64,000 nt of DNA, from assembly GCF_038957035.1 (NCBI RefSeq), contig NZ_CP152412.1, positions 2,848,501-2,912,500 on the forward strand. The letters are read 5' to 3'. This stretch comes from Bradyrhizobium sp. B097. GTDB taxonomy: Bacteria; Pseudomonadota; Alphaproteobacteria; Rhizobiales; Xanthobacteraceae. Of the stretch, positions 9,199 through 17,546 are shown one piece after another. The notes under the pieces are model-generated. The model worked only from the letters and a program-made list of their open reading frames with translations, had not been told where the DNA came from and ran no database searches. Position 1 is the stretch's first letter; each line of letters opens with the position of its first letter. The translations under genes were made by a program, and so were the position numbers.

Positions 9199-10887
9199 CT
9201 AGCTCGGTCCGCCCAGCGTGCGGACCGCTTCATCGACGCTGTGGAAGACGTGGTCCCTCGGCAGGACGCCATAGAGCTCGAAGCGCTCGAACGCCTCCTG
9301 GGCGCGGGAGGATTCGAGCCGGGCCACCGCCAATGTCACGCCGTCATCGCGGCATTCGCGAAACAGGTCGCGCAGCGCCTGGGCCGCCGTGAAGTCGATC
9401 TCGATCATGCCGCTGGCCTCGATCACCAGCAGTTTCGGCTTGGGTGTCGCGCGGCCGATGGTCTTGAGCACGCCGGCGTGAAAACCTTCCGCGTTGAGGA
9501 ACGACAACGGCGCCTGCAGGCCGACCACGGCGATGCCGGGCTTGCGCTCGCCGGTGACGTGCGGGCCGGTCGGCCACCAGATCGTGGTGCCGGGCACATG
9601 GACGAATTCCACGAGCTGGCCGCGCGTCGTGGTCCAGATGCCGTGCAGCAGCGACAGCGCGATGCCGACGGCTACGCCTTGCTCGATCGGCAGTATGATG
9701 ATCGCGGCGGCCGTCGCCACCACCAGCAGGAATTCGTAGAACGACTGGCGGAAGATCGCGACGATCTGCTTGACGCGAATGATGCGCAGCGCCACGAACA
9801 GCAGGACGCCGCCGAGCGCTGCATCAGGCACGTGCCGCAGCAGCGTCGCACCGAACGCCAGCAGGGCGAGCACGATGGCCGCGGCAAACAGCCCCGAGAC
9901 CTGCGTGCGCCCGCCGGTCTCCGAGACGATGCCGGTCCGCGGCGGGCTGGCGTTGACGGGGAACGCGCCGAACAGGCCGGCGAGCAGGCTGCCGGCTCCG
10001 GCGCCGAGGAAGTCGCGATCGACGTCGGCCGGCTTGTCCGGATCTGACAGGAACGAGCGCGTCGTCGCTGCGGTCTGTACCATGACGACGATGGCGATCA
10101 GGATCGCCAGCGACAGCAATTTGATCCATCGCTCCGGCGCGATGTCCGGAAGCGACGGCGTTGGCAGCGACCCGGGCACGGTGCCGACCACCTTGACGCC
10201 CTTGCTTTCGAGATGGCCGGCGATCACGGCGATGGTGGCCACGACAAGGCCGATCAGCGCGCCCGGAATCCGCGCGCTGATCTTCTCCGATCCGGCAACC
10301 AGCGCCAGCACGCCGAGGCCGATCGCCAGCGTGTAGGCATTGGTCTGGCCGATCTTCTCGGCGAGAACCCCGAGCTTGTAGAGCGTCGGGCCGTCCGGCG
10401 TGGTCAGGCCGAGCACGCCCGGCAATTGCGAGACCAGGATGTGGACGGAGATGCCGGCGAGGAAGCCGACCGTCACCGGCGTCGACAGCAAATTGGCGAT
10501 CCAGCCGAGCTTGAACAGGCCGCCCGCGATCATGATCGCGCCGACCATCAGCGCCAGTGCCATCGCCAGCGACTGATAGTCGGGCGAGCCTGCAGTCGCC
10601 ATCAGCGCCAGGCCGGCCGCGAAGATCGGCGTGATCGTGGAATCGGCGCCGCAAGACAGGAAGCGGTTGGCGCCGAACATCGCAAAGCCGAGCGAGCCGG
10701 CCATGAACGCGAAGAAGCCGATCTGCGGCGAGAAGCCGCCGAGCCGGGCGGTTGCCATCTGCTCGGGGATCGCGATCGCGGCGAGCGTCAGCCCGGCGAT
10801 CAGATCGCCCGGCAAGTCGCCCGGCCGGAACGCGCTGAGTGAACGGAAGATCGGCCAGTTGGCGCGTGTCTGATGAACGTCGGCCAT
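9199..10887 (-). CDS. SulP family inorganic anion transporter with STAS domain
   Basis: A 562-residue inner-membrane protein. Residues ~20-410 are hydrophobic with many membrane segments, beginning GDLPGDLIAGLTLAAIAIPEQMA, the SulP entry motif. Residues ~440-555 form a cytoplasmic STAS domain (PLSFLNAEGFHAGV...VIEASGMIEIDFTAAQALRDL). SulP proteins carry sulfate, bicarbonate or other anions. The start MADVHQ at 10887 is preceded by GGGAGA at a suitable spacing; a longer frame from 11037 runs through a repeat and is rejected. No sulfate-assimilation genes are nearby, so the anion is open. Confidence 0.9.
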   Translation of the reverse strand: MADVHQTRANWPIFRSLSAFRPGDLPGDLIAGLTLAAIAIPEQMATARLGGFSPQIGFFAFMAGSLGFAMFGANRFLSCGADSTITPIFAAGLALMATAGSPDYQSLAMALALMVGAIMIAGGLFKLGWIANLLSTPVTVGFLAGISVHILVSQLPGVLGLTTPDGPTLYKLGVLAEKIGQTNAYTLAIGLGVLALVAGSEKISARIPGALIGLVVATIAVIAGHLESKGVKVVGTVPGSLPTPSLPDIAPERWIKLLSLAILIAIVVMVQTAATTRSFLSDPDKPADVDRDFLGAGAGSLLAGLFGAFPVNASPPRTGIVSETGGRTQVSGLFAAAIVLALLAFGATLLRHVPDAALGGVLLFVALRIIRVKQIVAIFRQSFYEFLLVVATAAAIIILPIEQGVAVGIALSLLHGIWTTTRGQLVEFVHVPGTTIWWPTGPHVTGERKPGIAVVGLQAPLSFLNAEGFHAGVLKTIGRATPKPKLLVIEASGMIEIDFTAAQALRDLFRECRDDGVTLAVARLESSRAQEAFERFELYGVLPRDHVFHSVDEAVRTLGGPS

Positions 10888-10988
10888 CGGTCTCCCGTGA
10901 GGATTGCGGCGATTCGCCGATAGTCCGACATCGCGCCGGCAAAATCCAGTGCAGTTGGGCCGTGTGCAGCCGCGAAGCGGGTCGCTAC

Positions 10989-11064
10989 AGCATGATCCGG
11001 AAAAGTGCGAAGCGGTTTTCCCTCGCGACAAACGCAAAGCGTTTGCGCGGAGATCATGCTCAAA
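10989..11064. repeat. Palindromic intergenic repeat, family C copy 1
   Basis: Starts AGCATGATCCGGAAAAGTG and ends GCGCGGAGATCATGCT, with internal GACAAACGC / GCGTTTG. A second copy is at 47323-47400. No gene is seen here. Confidence 0.85.
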
Positions 11065-11074
11065 AAAGCGCGCT

Positions 11075-12064
11075 TCAGCGCGCGTGCGCTTCGGTGATCG
11101 CCTTGCGGATATCGGCCAGCGGTGCGCGGTCGTCGAATTCGACGCTGTCGCCCTGCAGCCTGACGCCGAGATCGCGCCACAGCGCGGCGAGATCGGGGGT
11201 CACGGGCTTCGATCCCCATTCTCCGTGCAGCCGCGTCAGCACGTCGACGCCGACGGCCTTGTCGGCGGCCGAGAGCACGCGCGCGATCGGCCAGTCCTTT
11301 TCGTGGTTGCCGTCGGCAGCGAGCACGCCGCGCATGGCATCCTGCAGGCCGAATTTGTTGCCGGTGCGCTTGCGGATCTCGACATCGGCGAACAGGCAGA
11401 ACATCGCGCCGCCCCAGTATTTCCGGCCCCAGGTGTCGGTATTGTCGAGGCCCTCGTCGCCGGCCTGCGGCAGGCCCTTGGGCATGTCGCGCAGCATCGC
11501 CAGCCAGATTTCCCGCGCGGTGAGATCGCCGGCCTGCACCCGCGCGATAGGCTCGACATAGACCGCGAGCCCCTCTGACAGCCAGGCATAGCGGTCGTTG
11601 AGGTCGGGCAGGGCGGTGTGCACCATCTCGTGCACGATCACCCAGTCGCGCCTGAGATCGCCGACGCCCGCGTCGCGGCCGATCGGCAGCCGGATCGCGG
11701 CGCCGCGATAGCCCCATGTGGTGCCGCCGCGCACGCGCGAACCGTCGACCGGCACGATCAAGAGCCGCAACGAGCTGACGGGAAACCGGCCGTAATAGAT
11801 CGAGACGGCGCGGGCGGACGCCTTGATCCAGTCGAATATTTTTTCCTTCGGCAACGCCATTTCGCCGGGTGCGAACCCGATATGAATGGTGGCGCCGGCG
11901 ACGTCGAGGTCGGTCTTGGGCAGCCGGTCGAAGGCGTCGTAAGGCATGCCCTCGCCGCGCATGAACTCGGACTGCGCCCTGACGTGGCACGATGCGATAC
12001 CGATGAGGATCGCCGCGACCAGCATCGCGGCGGCGATCACGCGATAGGTCGGGATGCTCTTCAT
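11075..12064 (-). CDS. Gluzincin-type (HExxH) metallopeptidase-like exported protein
   Basis: A 329-residue protein with an N-terminal hydrophobic segment (about 8-25) ending in a Cys, compatible with a signal anchor or lipoprotein. A zinc-binding motif HEMVH lies near residue 144, followed about 18 residues on by LSEGLAVYVE, the third Glu ligand arrangement of M1/peptidase-MA gluzincins. It is the last gene of the bufferin cluster and overlaps the creatininase-like gene by 4 bases (ATGA). It acts in the periplasm or at the membrane. A role in processing the neighbouring peptides is my inference; no substrate is visible in the sequence. Confidence 0.7.
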   Translation of the reverse strand: MKSIPTYRVIAAAMLVAAILIGIASCHVRAQSEFMRGEGMPYDAFDRLPKTDLDVAGATIHIGFAPGEMALPKEKIFDWIKASARAVSIYYGRFPVSSLRLLIVPVDGSRVRGGTTWGYRGAAIRLPIGRDAGVGDLRRDWVIVHEMVHTALPDLNDRYAWLSEGLAVYVEPIARVQAGDLTAREIWLAMLRDMPKGLPQAGDEGLDNTDTWGRKYWGGAMFCLFADVEIRKRTGNKFGLQDAMRGVLAADGNHEKDWPIARVLSAADKAVGVDVLTRLHGEWGSKPVTPDLAALWRDLGVRLQGDSVEFDDRAPLADIRKAITEAHAR

Positions 12065-12837
12065 CGCGGCGTGCCGCGCCGCTGCGGCGTGGCGTTCTCG
12101 CCAAGGGCCGCAGTCACCTGATCGCTGAGATCGTCGAGTATAGCCGCGAGCAGCGCCTCGCCCTTGGCTGATGTCGCGAGCGTCGGATCGCCGTAACTGC
12201 CGGAGCGGCTATAGTTCGGCGAAGTGCTGTCCGATGGCGTCAGGCGGCCGGGCGCTTCGTGCCGCAGGGCGGGGCTGGCTTCGGCGCGTTCCGGATCGAC
12301 CATGTCCGGAGCCAGCGCCAGCATCAGCGATGTCTCCAGCTCGTCGGCATGGCTGCCATGGCGTTGCTCGGAGATCTGCTCGGCGGTGCGGCGGAAGCGC
12401 GGGCCCTGGTAGAGCCGCAGATGCCTCACCCGGGTCGGTTCGAAGGGCGCCAGCGCGCGTTCGACCGGAGCCAGCGTGCTGATTCCCGTGTTGAGCACGA
12501 ACAATGTGCCGATGCCGCTGTCGAGGATGCCGGCGGCGATCTCATGCACCATGGCCTCGAACGTTGCGGCCGACAGGCTGGCGCTGCCGGCATATGCGAC
12601 GAAAGCGGGGTAGTGACCGTAGGTGACGGTCGGCCAGATCAGCGTATCGAAGCGTTCGGCGAGATGCGCCGCAAACCAGTCGGCCTGCAAGCGATCGGTG
12701 TTGAGCGGCAAATGGAAACCGTGTTGCTTGGCGGCGGCGCCGATCGGCAGGATCGCCGGTCGTTTGGCCGCAATTCGCCGCGCGACCTCATCCCAAGTGA
12801 GGCGTTCGATGAAATGGCTGACGATGTCGGCGCCCAT
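12061..12837 (-). CDS. Creatininase-family protein with substituted metal ligands
   Basis: A 258-residue cytoplasmic protein aligning with creatininase amidohydrolases: PIGAAAKQHGFHLPLNTD near residues 31-48, YGHYPAF, the helix-strand reaching VLNTGIST, HADELETS and GDPTLATSAKG. In active members the first motif is x-EQHG and the third is NGHxEN or NGHGGN. Here Glu is Lys and the His-containing loop is NTGIST, so from memory of the family three of five dinuclear-metal ligands appear lost. It starts 12 bases after the BufC stop and overlaps the next gene, so it is in the bufferin operon. It may be a binding or scaffold protein rather than an amidohydrolase. Confidence 0.78.
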   Translation of the reverse strand: MGADIVSHFIERLTWDEVARRIAAKRPAILPIGAAAKQHGFHLPLNTDRLQADWFAAHLAERFDTLIWPTVTYGHYPAFVAYAGSASLSAATFEAMVHEIAAGILDSGIGTLFVLNTGISTLAPVERALAPFEPTRVRHLRLYQGPRFRRTAEQISEQRHGSHADELETSLMLALAPDMVDPERAEASPALRHEAPGRLTPSDSTSPNYSRSGSYGDPTLATSAKGEALLAAILDDLSDQVTAALGENATPQRRGTPR

Positions 12838-12849
12838 GCCGCGGGCCCT

Positions 12850-13635
12850 CTATTTGCGGATGGAAGCCGCCATCAGAAGTCCCGCGGTGATCCAGCCATG
12901 CAGATAGCCGGCGCCGCGCGCTGCCGCATTGTCGGGATCGTCGTAGGTCGCGAGCATCTCGCAAAGCACGCCGAACGGAACGCCATCAGAGGCTTCGTCC
13001 CACATCATTGCTTCCTCCGTCGGCAGCTCGCGGAACATCGGCGTTGTGTCCTGACGCCAGATCAGGAGACGGGCGGGTTCGGCGAGCGTCTCCGCCTCGG
13101 GCGGCGTCTCGTCGTTCTTCAGCGCCATCCAGATCGCAGCGGCATTGGTCGACAGGTCGACCCTCGCAGCGCTCGGATGCGGCTGGAACACCAGGTCGTT
13201 CCAGACCTCGGGCGCGAAACCGGCCATCGCCTCCAGCGCCAGCACGGCGCCTTCACCGGCGTCGAAAGCGTCGTTCAACGCCTTCTCCAGCGCGGCGAGA
13301 TCGGCGAGCACGGGATGGTTGCTGTAGGGGGCGGTGGCCTTCAGGAAATCCGGCAATCCTTGCGAGAACCAGCGCAGGTTCGGATGCTCGGACGGCCGTG
13401 CCTTGACATAGGCATGGCCCATCTCGTCGAACATCTCGTCGCCGAGAAAGCGATGCAGCAGCTCGTGGTCGTTACGCATCGCCTCGACCAGCCGCGAGCC
13501 GTAGGCATGGCGATAGACGCCGAACAGCGTCGCGCGCGTCTCCCTGGGGCTGTCGAGGATTTCGGTCAGGATGCCGTCGTCGCCGCTGAGGATGGCGTGC
13601 TGGAAGTCGCTCTGCTGGCGCGCGAAGTCGCTCAT
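12850..13635 (-). CDS. bufC: BufC/HvfC-type DUF2063 partner of the MNIO maturase
   Basis: A 261-residue protein starting MSDFARQQSDFQHAILSGDD. The DUF2063 N-terminal putative DNA/peptide-binding domain is visible (LFGVYRHAYGSRLVEAMRNDHELLHRFLG, residues ~37-67, then AYVKARPSEHPNLRWFSQGLPDFL), followed by a second helical domain. In characterised bufferin and gig/hvf operons this protein pairs with the DUF692 enzyme and delivers the precursor peptide. Its ATG overlaps the bufB stop by 4 bases. A much longer frame reading upstream to 14586 is spurious because it runs through bufB in another frame. Confidence 0.88.
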   Translation of the reverse strand: MSDFARQQSDFQHAILSGDDGILTEILDSPRETRATLFGVYRHAYGSRLVEAMRNDHELLHRFLGDEMFDEMGHAYVKARPSEHPNLRWFSQGLPDFLKATAPYSNHPVLADLAALEKALNDAFDAGEGAVLALEAMAGFAPEVWNDLVFQPHPSAARVDLSTNAAAIWMALKNDETPPEAETLAEPARLLIWRQDTTPMFRELPTEEAMMWDEASDGVPFGVLCEMLATYDDPDNAAARGAGYLHGWITAGLLMAASIRK

Positions 13636-14531
13636 GCCGCCGGCACGCCCGCAGGCAACACCTGCTCCGCGATCTCGCGGGTGCGGTCGACCTCGCGCAG
13701 CAATTCGTCGAGTGGCGGGATGTTGTCGTCGCGCTCGATCATGGTCGAGACGCGTCCGAACCGCTTCAAGGCCGCAACATAGAGGTCCCAGACATCCTCG
13801 CACACCGGATGGTCGTGCGTATCGATGATGTGGGTGCCCATATGGCTGTGGCCCGCCATGTGGAATTGCACCACGCGATCGGGCGGAATGCCGCTGAGGA
13901 AGGCCATCGGATCGTAGCCGTGGTTGAAGGCGCTGACATAGACATTGTTGATGTCGAACAGCAGCCAGCAGCCGGAGCGGCGTGACAGCTCGGAGAGGAA
14001 TTCCCACTCCGTCATCTCGGAATTGTTGAACTGCACATAGGTCGAGACATTCTCGAGCACGATGGCGCGGCCGAGGAAATCCTGCACCAGCTGCACCCGG
14101 CTCACGACGTGATCGAGCGCCTCCTGCGTGTAGGGGATCGGCAGCAGATCGTGCAGGTTCTTGCCGTGCACGCCGGTCCAGCACAGATGGTCGGACACCC
14201 ATTTCGGCTGCACGCGTTGTGCAAGGTCCTTCAGGCCTTGCAGATAGTCGAAATTCGGCGGCGCGGTGGAGGCGATCGACAGTGAGACGCCGTGCATCAC
14301 CACGGGATAGCGCGCGCAGATCCGGTCGAGGATGCGTAGCGGCTGGCCGCCCGGCAGCATGTAGTTCTCGCTGATCACCTCGAACCAGTCGATCGGCGGA
14401 TTGCCGTTCAGGATCTCGTCGTAGTGCTGGGCGCGCAAGCCGAGGCCGAAGCCGAGGAAGGGCGGCTTGGCCGATTGCAGCGGGCGCTCCGCGCGCACCG
14501 ACTTGTCCGGTGATCGGCTCGCAACGTTCAT
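13632..14531 (-). CDS. bufB: BufB-type MNIO (DUF692) bufferin maturase
   Basis: A 299-residue TIM-barrel enzyme of the multinuclear non-heme iron-dependent oxidase family. Likely iron ligands lie in conserved blocks: GLRAQHYDEIL, DWFEVISENY, VVMHGVSLSI, WVSDHLCW, IVLENVSTYV, FDINNVYVSAFNHG, VQFHMAGHS and DTHDHPV. Characterised relatives oxidise cysteines of small precursor peptides to thiooxazole or oxazolone/thioamide groups, making copper-binding RiPPs. The gene sits directly downstream of two Cys-rich precursor genes and overlaps bufC (ATGA), which strongly supports that role here. Confidence 0.93.
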   Translation of the reverse strand: MNVASRSPDKSVRAERPLQSAKPPFLGFGLGLRAQHYDEILNGNPPIDWFEVISENYMLPGGQPLRILDRICARYPVVMHGVSLSIASTAPPNFDYLQGLKDLAQRVQPKWVSDHLCWTGVHGKNLHDLLPIPYTQEALDHVVSRVQLVQDFLGRAIVLENVSTYVQFNNSEMTEWEFLSELSRRSGCWLLFDINNVYVSAFNHGYDPMAFLSGIPPDRVVQFHMAGHSHMGTHIIDTHDHPVCEDVWDLYVAALKRFGRVSTMIERDDNIPPLDELLREVDRTREIAEQVLPAGVPAA

Positions 14532-14632
14532 GGCGGCTCCGCGCTTCCGGCGCCAGGATCGTGGCGCCCAACTTCAAAACTATCATGGAAACGAGGCCCG
14601 GCCTACACCGGGCCCCGCTTGGTCCGATCCGT

Positions 14633-14890
14633 TCACCCGGCCTTGAACTTGCCCTTCGCCGCGGTGCAGTCGGCCTTCGTCATCTCCGCAAAGCCCTGGC
14701 CCTTGCAGGCATTCTGACCTTTGCAGGCGTGGTTGCCGCCCTTGCAGGCGCTCTGGCCCTTGCATGCATTGGCGCCAACGCATTTGCCTTCGCTCGCAGC
14801 GTAGGACTGTGTCGACACCACGGCTCCGGCCAGGAAAAGCGTGGCGGCGGCGGCGGCGAGTGTGGCACCGGACTTGGTTGTAAGCTTCAT
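14633..14890 (-). CDS. BufA2-type bufferin precursor peptide
   Basis: An 85-residue precursor starting MKLTTKSGATLAAAAATLFL. An N-terminal signal peptide ends around AYAAS-like residues 30-33. The mature part has six Cys at 37, 43, 49, 56, 62 and 75, four of them in ACKGQ-type repeats. Spacing of the Cys residues is identical to that in the paralogue at 15074-15337. These are the residues an MNIO maturase would modify. It has its own ECF-type promoter motif about 83 bases upstream and a GAGACGCTC-like ribosome site. It probably acts in the periplasm as a copper (metal) buffer; the metal itself is inferred from relatives. Confidence 0.9.
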   Translation of the reverse strand: MKLTTKSGATLAAAAATLFLAGAVVSTQSYAASEGKCVGANACKGQSACKGGNHACKGQNACKGQGFAEMTKADCTAAKGKFKAG

Positions 14891-14972
14891 GAGCGTCTCC
14901 TTGTGCAAGATGGTTGAAGGTGCGCCGCCCGCAGACCGTGTGAATTGGCCGAAGGCTGCACCCAAAGATAGC

Positions 14973-14997
14973 TACGGATATGGTCCGCTTTGGTTAC
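14973..14997 (-). promoter_or_regulatory. ECF sigma-type promoter for the second precursor gene
   Basis: On the minus strand GTAACC (14992-14997) is followed after 15 bases by CGTAGCT (CGTA core 14973-14976). The same GTAACCAAA...CGTAGCT arrangement stands in front of the first precursor gene. The -10 core is 83 bases upstream of the ATG. Confidence 0.65.
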
Positions 14998-15073
14998 TCA
15001 TGCTGGGATCATTTATCCGCGCCGTGGCGTGAAAAGGCCCGGCGCCATCGCCAGGCCTCCTGGGATGGTGCGA

Positions 15074-15337
15074 TCAACCCTTGACGAACTTGCCGCCCAT
15101 CGCGTTGCACTGCTTTTCCGAGCTCAGCGAGAAGCCGGTGCCCTTGCAGGCGTTCAGGCCCTTGCAGGAATTGGCGCCGCCCTTGCAGGCGCTCTGGCCC
15201 TTGCAGGCATTGCCGGCCATGCACTTGCCCGTGGCGGCATTGGCGGGCGTCGAGGTGGTCGAAACCACGGAGCCGGCGAGGAACAGGGTGGCCGCAGCGA
15301 CGGCGAGCGTTGCGCCGGACTTCGAACTCAACTTCAT
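15074..15337 (-). CDS. BufA2-type bufferin precursor peptide (first copy)
   Basis: An 87-residue precursor starting MKLSSKSGATLAVAAATLFL with a signal peptide cleaved near PANA-AT (about residue 34). Six cysteines at 39, 45, 51, 58, 64 and 77 follow the pattern C-x5-C-x5-C-x6-C-x5-C-x12-C, identical to the downstream paralogue. The ribosome site GAGGAG lies 7 bases before ATG. It is the first gene of the precursor-maturase unit and is preceded by an ECF-type promoter and a leader of about 160 bases. Relatives are periplasmic copper-sequestering RiPPs; the two copies probably arose by duplication. Confidence 0.9.
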   Translation of the reverse strand: MKLSSKSGATLAVAAATLFLAGSVVSTTSTPANAATGKCMAGNACKGQSACKGGANSCKGLNACKGTGFSLSSEKQCNAMGGKFVKG

Positions 15338-15658
15338 GACGATCTCCTCGGTGATTGTTTAAAAGCAACAAATGTGGCGCCGTGGGCATCCGACGATCGT
15401 TCGATCCCGGACCGCACAACGGATGGACATTCGGAGAACAATCAGATCGCAGGGGCGTCCGCAGCGCGGTGCTTCCCGCGATTTGAGTGCTCGTCCAAGA
15501 TCAGCTACGGGGTATCAGGCGATTTGGTTACAGCGCTTCAAAAGAAAATTTTGTTTGGTCCGGGTCTGACGCCCGGTCCATGTCAAACACCGCGGGCCAA
15601 AGAGTATTTCATTGCGCCGAGCCGACCGGTTTGTTGCATTGCACAGTCTGCATTTTAA
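15338..15658. other. Leader/promoter region of the bufferin operon
   Basis: A 321-base gap between the DUF255 gene end and the first precursor gene. It contains the ECF-type promoter at 15506-15531 and an untranslated leader of about 160 bases. I see no other gene in it. The leader is long for a simple promoter region and could carry post-transcriptional control, but I find no strong hairpin with a T-run. Confidence 0.5.
15506..15531 (-). promoter_or_regulatory. ECF sigma-type promoter for the bufferin operon
   Basis: On the minus strand GTAACC (15526-15531), 16-base spacer, CGTAG (CGTA core 15506-15509). The sequence around both boxes (GTAACCAAA, CCGTAGCT) matches the motif at 14973-14997. 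It is reminiscent of the GTAACC-N16-CGAA/CGTA class of ECF promoters such as those of Caulobacter SigF. Confidence 0.7.
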
Positions 15659-17449
15659 TCAGTTTTGCGCGGCGCGCGCCGGCTTCAGCTTCGCCATCTG
15701 CGCCACGTTGGCCTGCAATTCCTCGGCGCTGAACGCCGGGAACGAGCAGATGCGGTTGCTGCAGGCGAAGGCCGCGGGCTCGCCGAGGTCGGGATAGTCG
15801 ACGTCCGGGTTGGGCAATCTGCCCTCGCGCAGATCGAGCCATTCGAGCCGCTTGTAGCGGGCGGGCAGGGCGCGGGCGATCGCATGCAGGCGCTGCGCGC
15901 GGGCGTCGTCCTTGTGTCCGACGATGGTGACATGCGTCGGCTCGGTGGCCAGCTCTTCATCGGCGAGCAGCACGCCGGGCATCGGCCGCAGCATCTCGGC
16001 CGAAGCCGCGCCGAGATAGCGCATCGCATGCGCCGCCAGTTCGCGGGTGCCGTCGCTGCCGGTATAGCGATTGAGCAGGTTCATGAAGCGCGCGACCTGG
16101 ATCTGGTCGTCGATCAGCTTGGCGGGCCTGGTGAACACGCCGGCTTGGCCTTCCGACGTCTTCGAGGTGAAGAAGCCGCCGGCGTCGTCGCGGAACGTCG
16201 CGGCGAAGTCGCCGGCTCGCACCGCCGACGTCAGCCAGTCGCGATTGCCGGTCGCGGCGTAGAGATCGAGCAGGGCCTGTCCCATCGCGACGGTGTCGCC
16301 GAGGAAGGGGCCGCCGCGATCTCTGTCGCCATGGCGAAAGCCGCCGTCCGGCAGCGCGCGATTGGCGAGCACCCATTTCGCGGCGCGCTCGGCGATCGCC
16401 AGCGCCTTCGGATCGGCGCTCGCGTCGTAATAAGCCACGAGGCCGGAGATCGCCCAGCCGTTCTCGCGCGCATAGAGGTTCTTGTCGATGCGAGGCAGGC
16501 CCAGCTTGCGGCGCGCGGCATCATCAAGCGCATAATAGGCGTGGCCGTCGACGTCGTGATCGAGATCGGCGTCCTGGCTGACGTAGAAGGCGCCCTCGGG
16601 GCTCAGCAGGACATCCGTCAGGTAACGTTCGACGTTGCGCGCGGCCGCGAGATATTTCTGATCCTTCCATTGCGCATAGGCCTGGCTGTACTGCCGCAGA
16701 TATTGCGACTGGAACGAGATGATCTTCTCGAAATGCGGATGGCTCCAGGAGCCGGCCTCCGAATACTGGAACACGCCGCCCCACACCGGATCGATCAGCG
16801 CGACCGCGGCATCGAGCGTCTGCCTTGCGCGCCGTGTGGCCGTCGCGTCGCCGGCTTCGGCCCGGCTGATCGCAAGGTCGAGGCTGTCGGCGTCGATATA
16901 TTTCTGGTTCTCGCCCCAGCCGCCGAGCTTGTCGTCGTAGGATTCGTCGAAGGTCCTGGCCAACTCGGTGCGTTGCGCCTTGCCGAGAAAGGCCGAAATG
17001 GCGGGCTTGATCTCGAACGCCTCGCCGACCGACGGGCCCGGGGAGGGATCGTCGATGATGGCCTTGAGCAGCGCCTGCATCCGCTCGGGCTCGATATAGC
17101 CCCTGATCTTGGCGATCTCGCTGCCGTCGGGCGCGAACACGATGGTCGCAGGCCAGCCCCAGTCGCCATAGCGGCTCGAGAGATCCGGATTGGCGTCCTG
17201 GTCGACCCGGACCGGGAGATATTTGGCCGCAAGCAGCTCCTGCACCTTGGGGTCGGCGTAGGTGGTCTTCTCCATCACGTGGCACCAGTGGCACCACACC
17301 GCCTCGAGATCGAGGATGACGAAGCGCTTTTCGGTCGTGGCGCGCGCGAACAAATCTTGGCTCCAGCCGGTCCATGCCGGGGCGTCCGCCGCAAGCGAGG
17401 GCTGTGCGCTCAACGCCATGAGAATTGCGATGCTGCGGACAAGTCTCAT
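15659..17449 (-). CDS. Exported DUF255 thioredoxin-domain protein
   Basis: A 596-residue protein with a signal peptide (1-21, ending SLAADA), so probably periplasmic, unlike cytoplasmic YyaL relatives. The N-terminal thioredoxin-like domain has the redox motif WCHWC near residues 52-56 and the cis-Pro region GWPATIVF. The remainder is an alpha/alpha barrel of the N-acylglucosamine-epimerase/glycosidase-like type, and the C-terminus carries a second Cys pair (CSNRIC). It lies between doxX and the precursor genes on the same strand, with ccdA further upstream. Inference: it receives electrons through CcdA and keeps bufferin or other periplasmic cysteines reduced. Confidence 0.82.
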   Translation of the reverse strand: MRLVRSIAILMALSAQPSLAADAPAWTGWSQDLFARATTEKRFVILDLEAVWCHWCHVMEKTTYADPKVQELLAAKYLPVRVDQDANPDLSSRYGDWGWPATIVFAPDGSEIAKIRGYIEPERMQALLKAIIDDPSPGPSVGEAFEIKPAISAFLGKAQRTELARTFDESYDDKLGGWGENQKYIDADSLDLAISRAEAGDATATRRARQTLDAAVALIDPVWGGVFQYSEAGSWSHPHFEKIISFQSQYLRQYSQAYAQWKDQKYLAAARNVERYLTDVLLSPEGAFYVSQDADLDHDVDGHAYYALDDAARRKLGLPRIDKNLYARENGWAISGLVAYYDASADPKALAIAERAAKWVLANRALPDGGFRHGDRDRGGPFLGDTVAMGQALLDLYAATGNRDWLTSAVRAGDFAATFRDDAGGFFTSKTSEGQAGVFTRPAKLIDDQIQVARFMNLLNRYTGSDGTRELAAHAMRYLGAASAEMLRPMPGVLLADEELATEPTHVTIVGHKDDARAQRLHAIARALPARYKRLEWLDLREGRLPNPDVDYPDLGEPAAFACSNRICSFPAFSAEELQANVAQMAKLKPARAAQN

Positions 17450-17546
17450 GGCGCGCTCCCGAGGGCGAGGGTCGTTTGAGCTACGGGGCCGCCGGGATCG
17501 GGGCTCGCAAGCTCACGGGATTGTGAGCCAGCCTCCCGGGTTACGC

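Noticed and set aside
12850..14586. A 578-residue minus-strand reading frame covering bufC and part of bufB
   Set aside because: Only the last 261 residues (from 13635) show protein-family features; the upstream part is bufB read in another frame.
17482..17507. CGTAGCTC upstream of the DUF255 gene as a fifth ECF promoter
   Set aside because: The -10-like box is present, but at 16 bases the -35 reads CGAGCC, only half matching GTAACC; left out of the promoter list.
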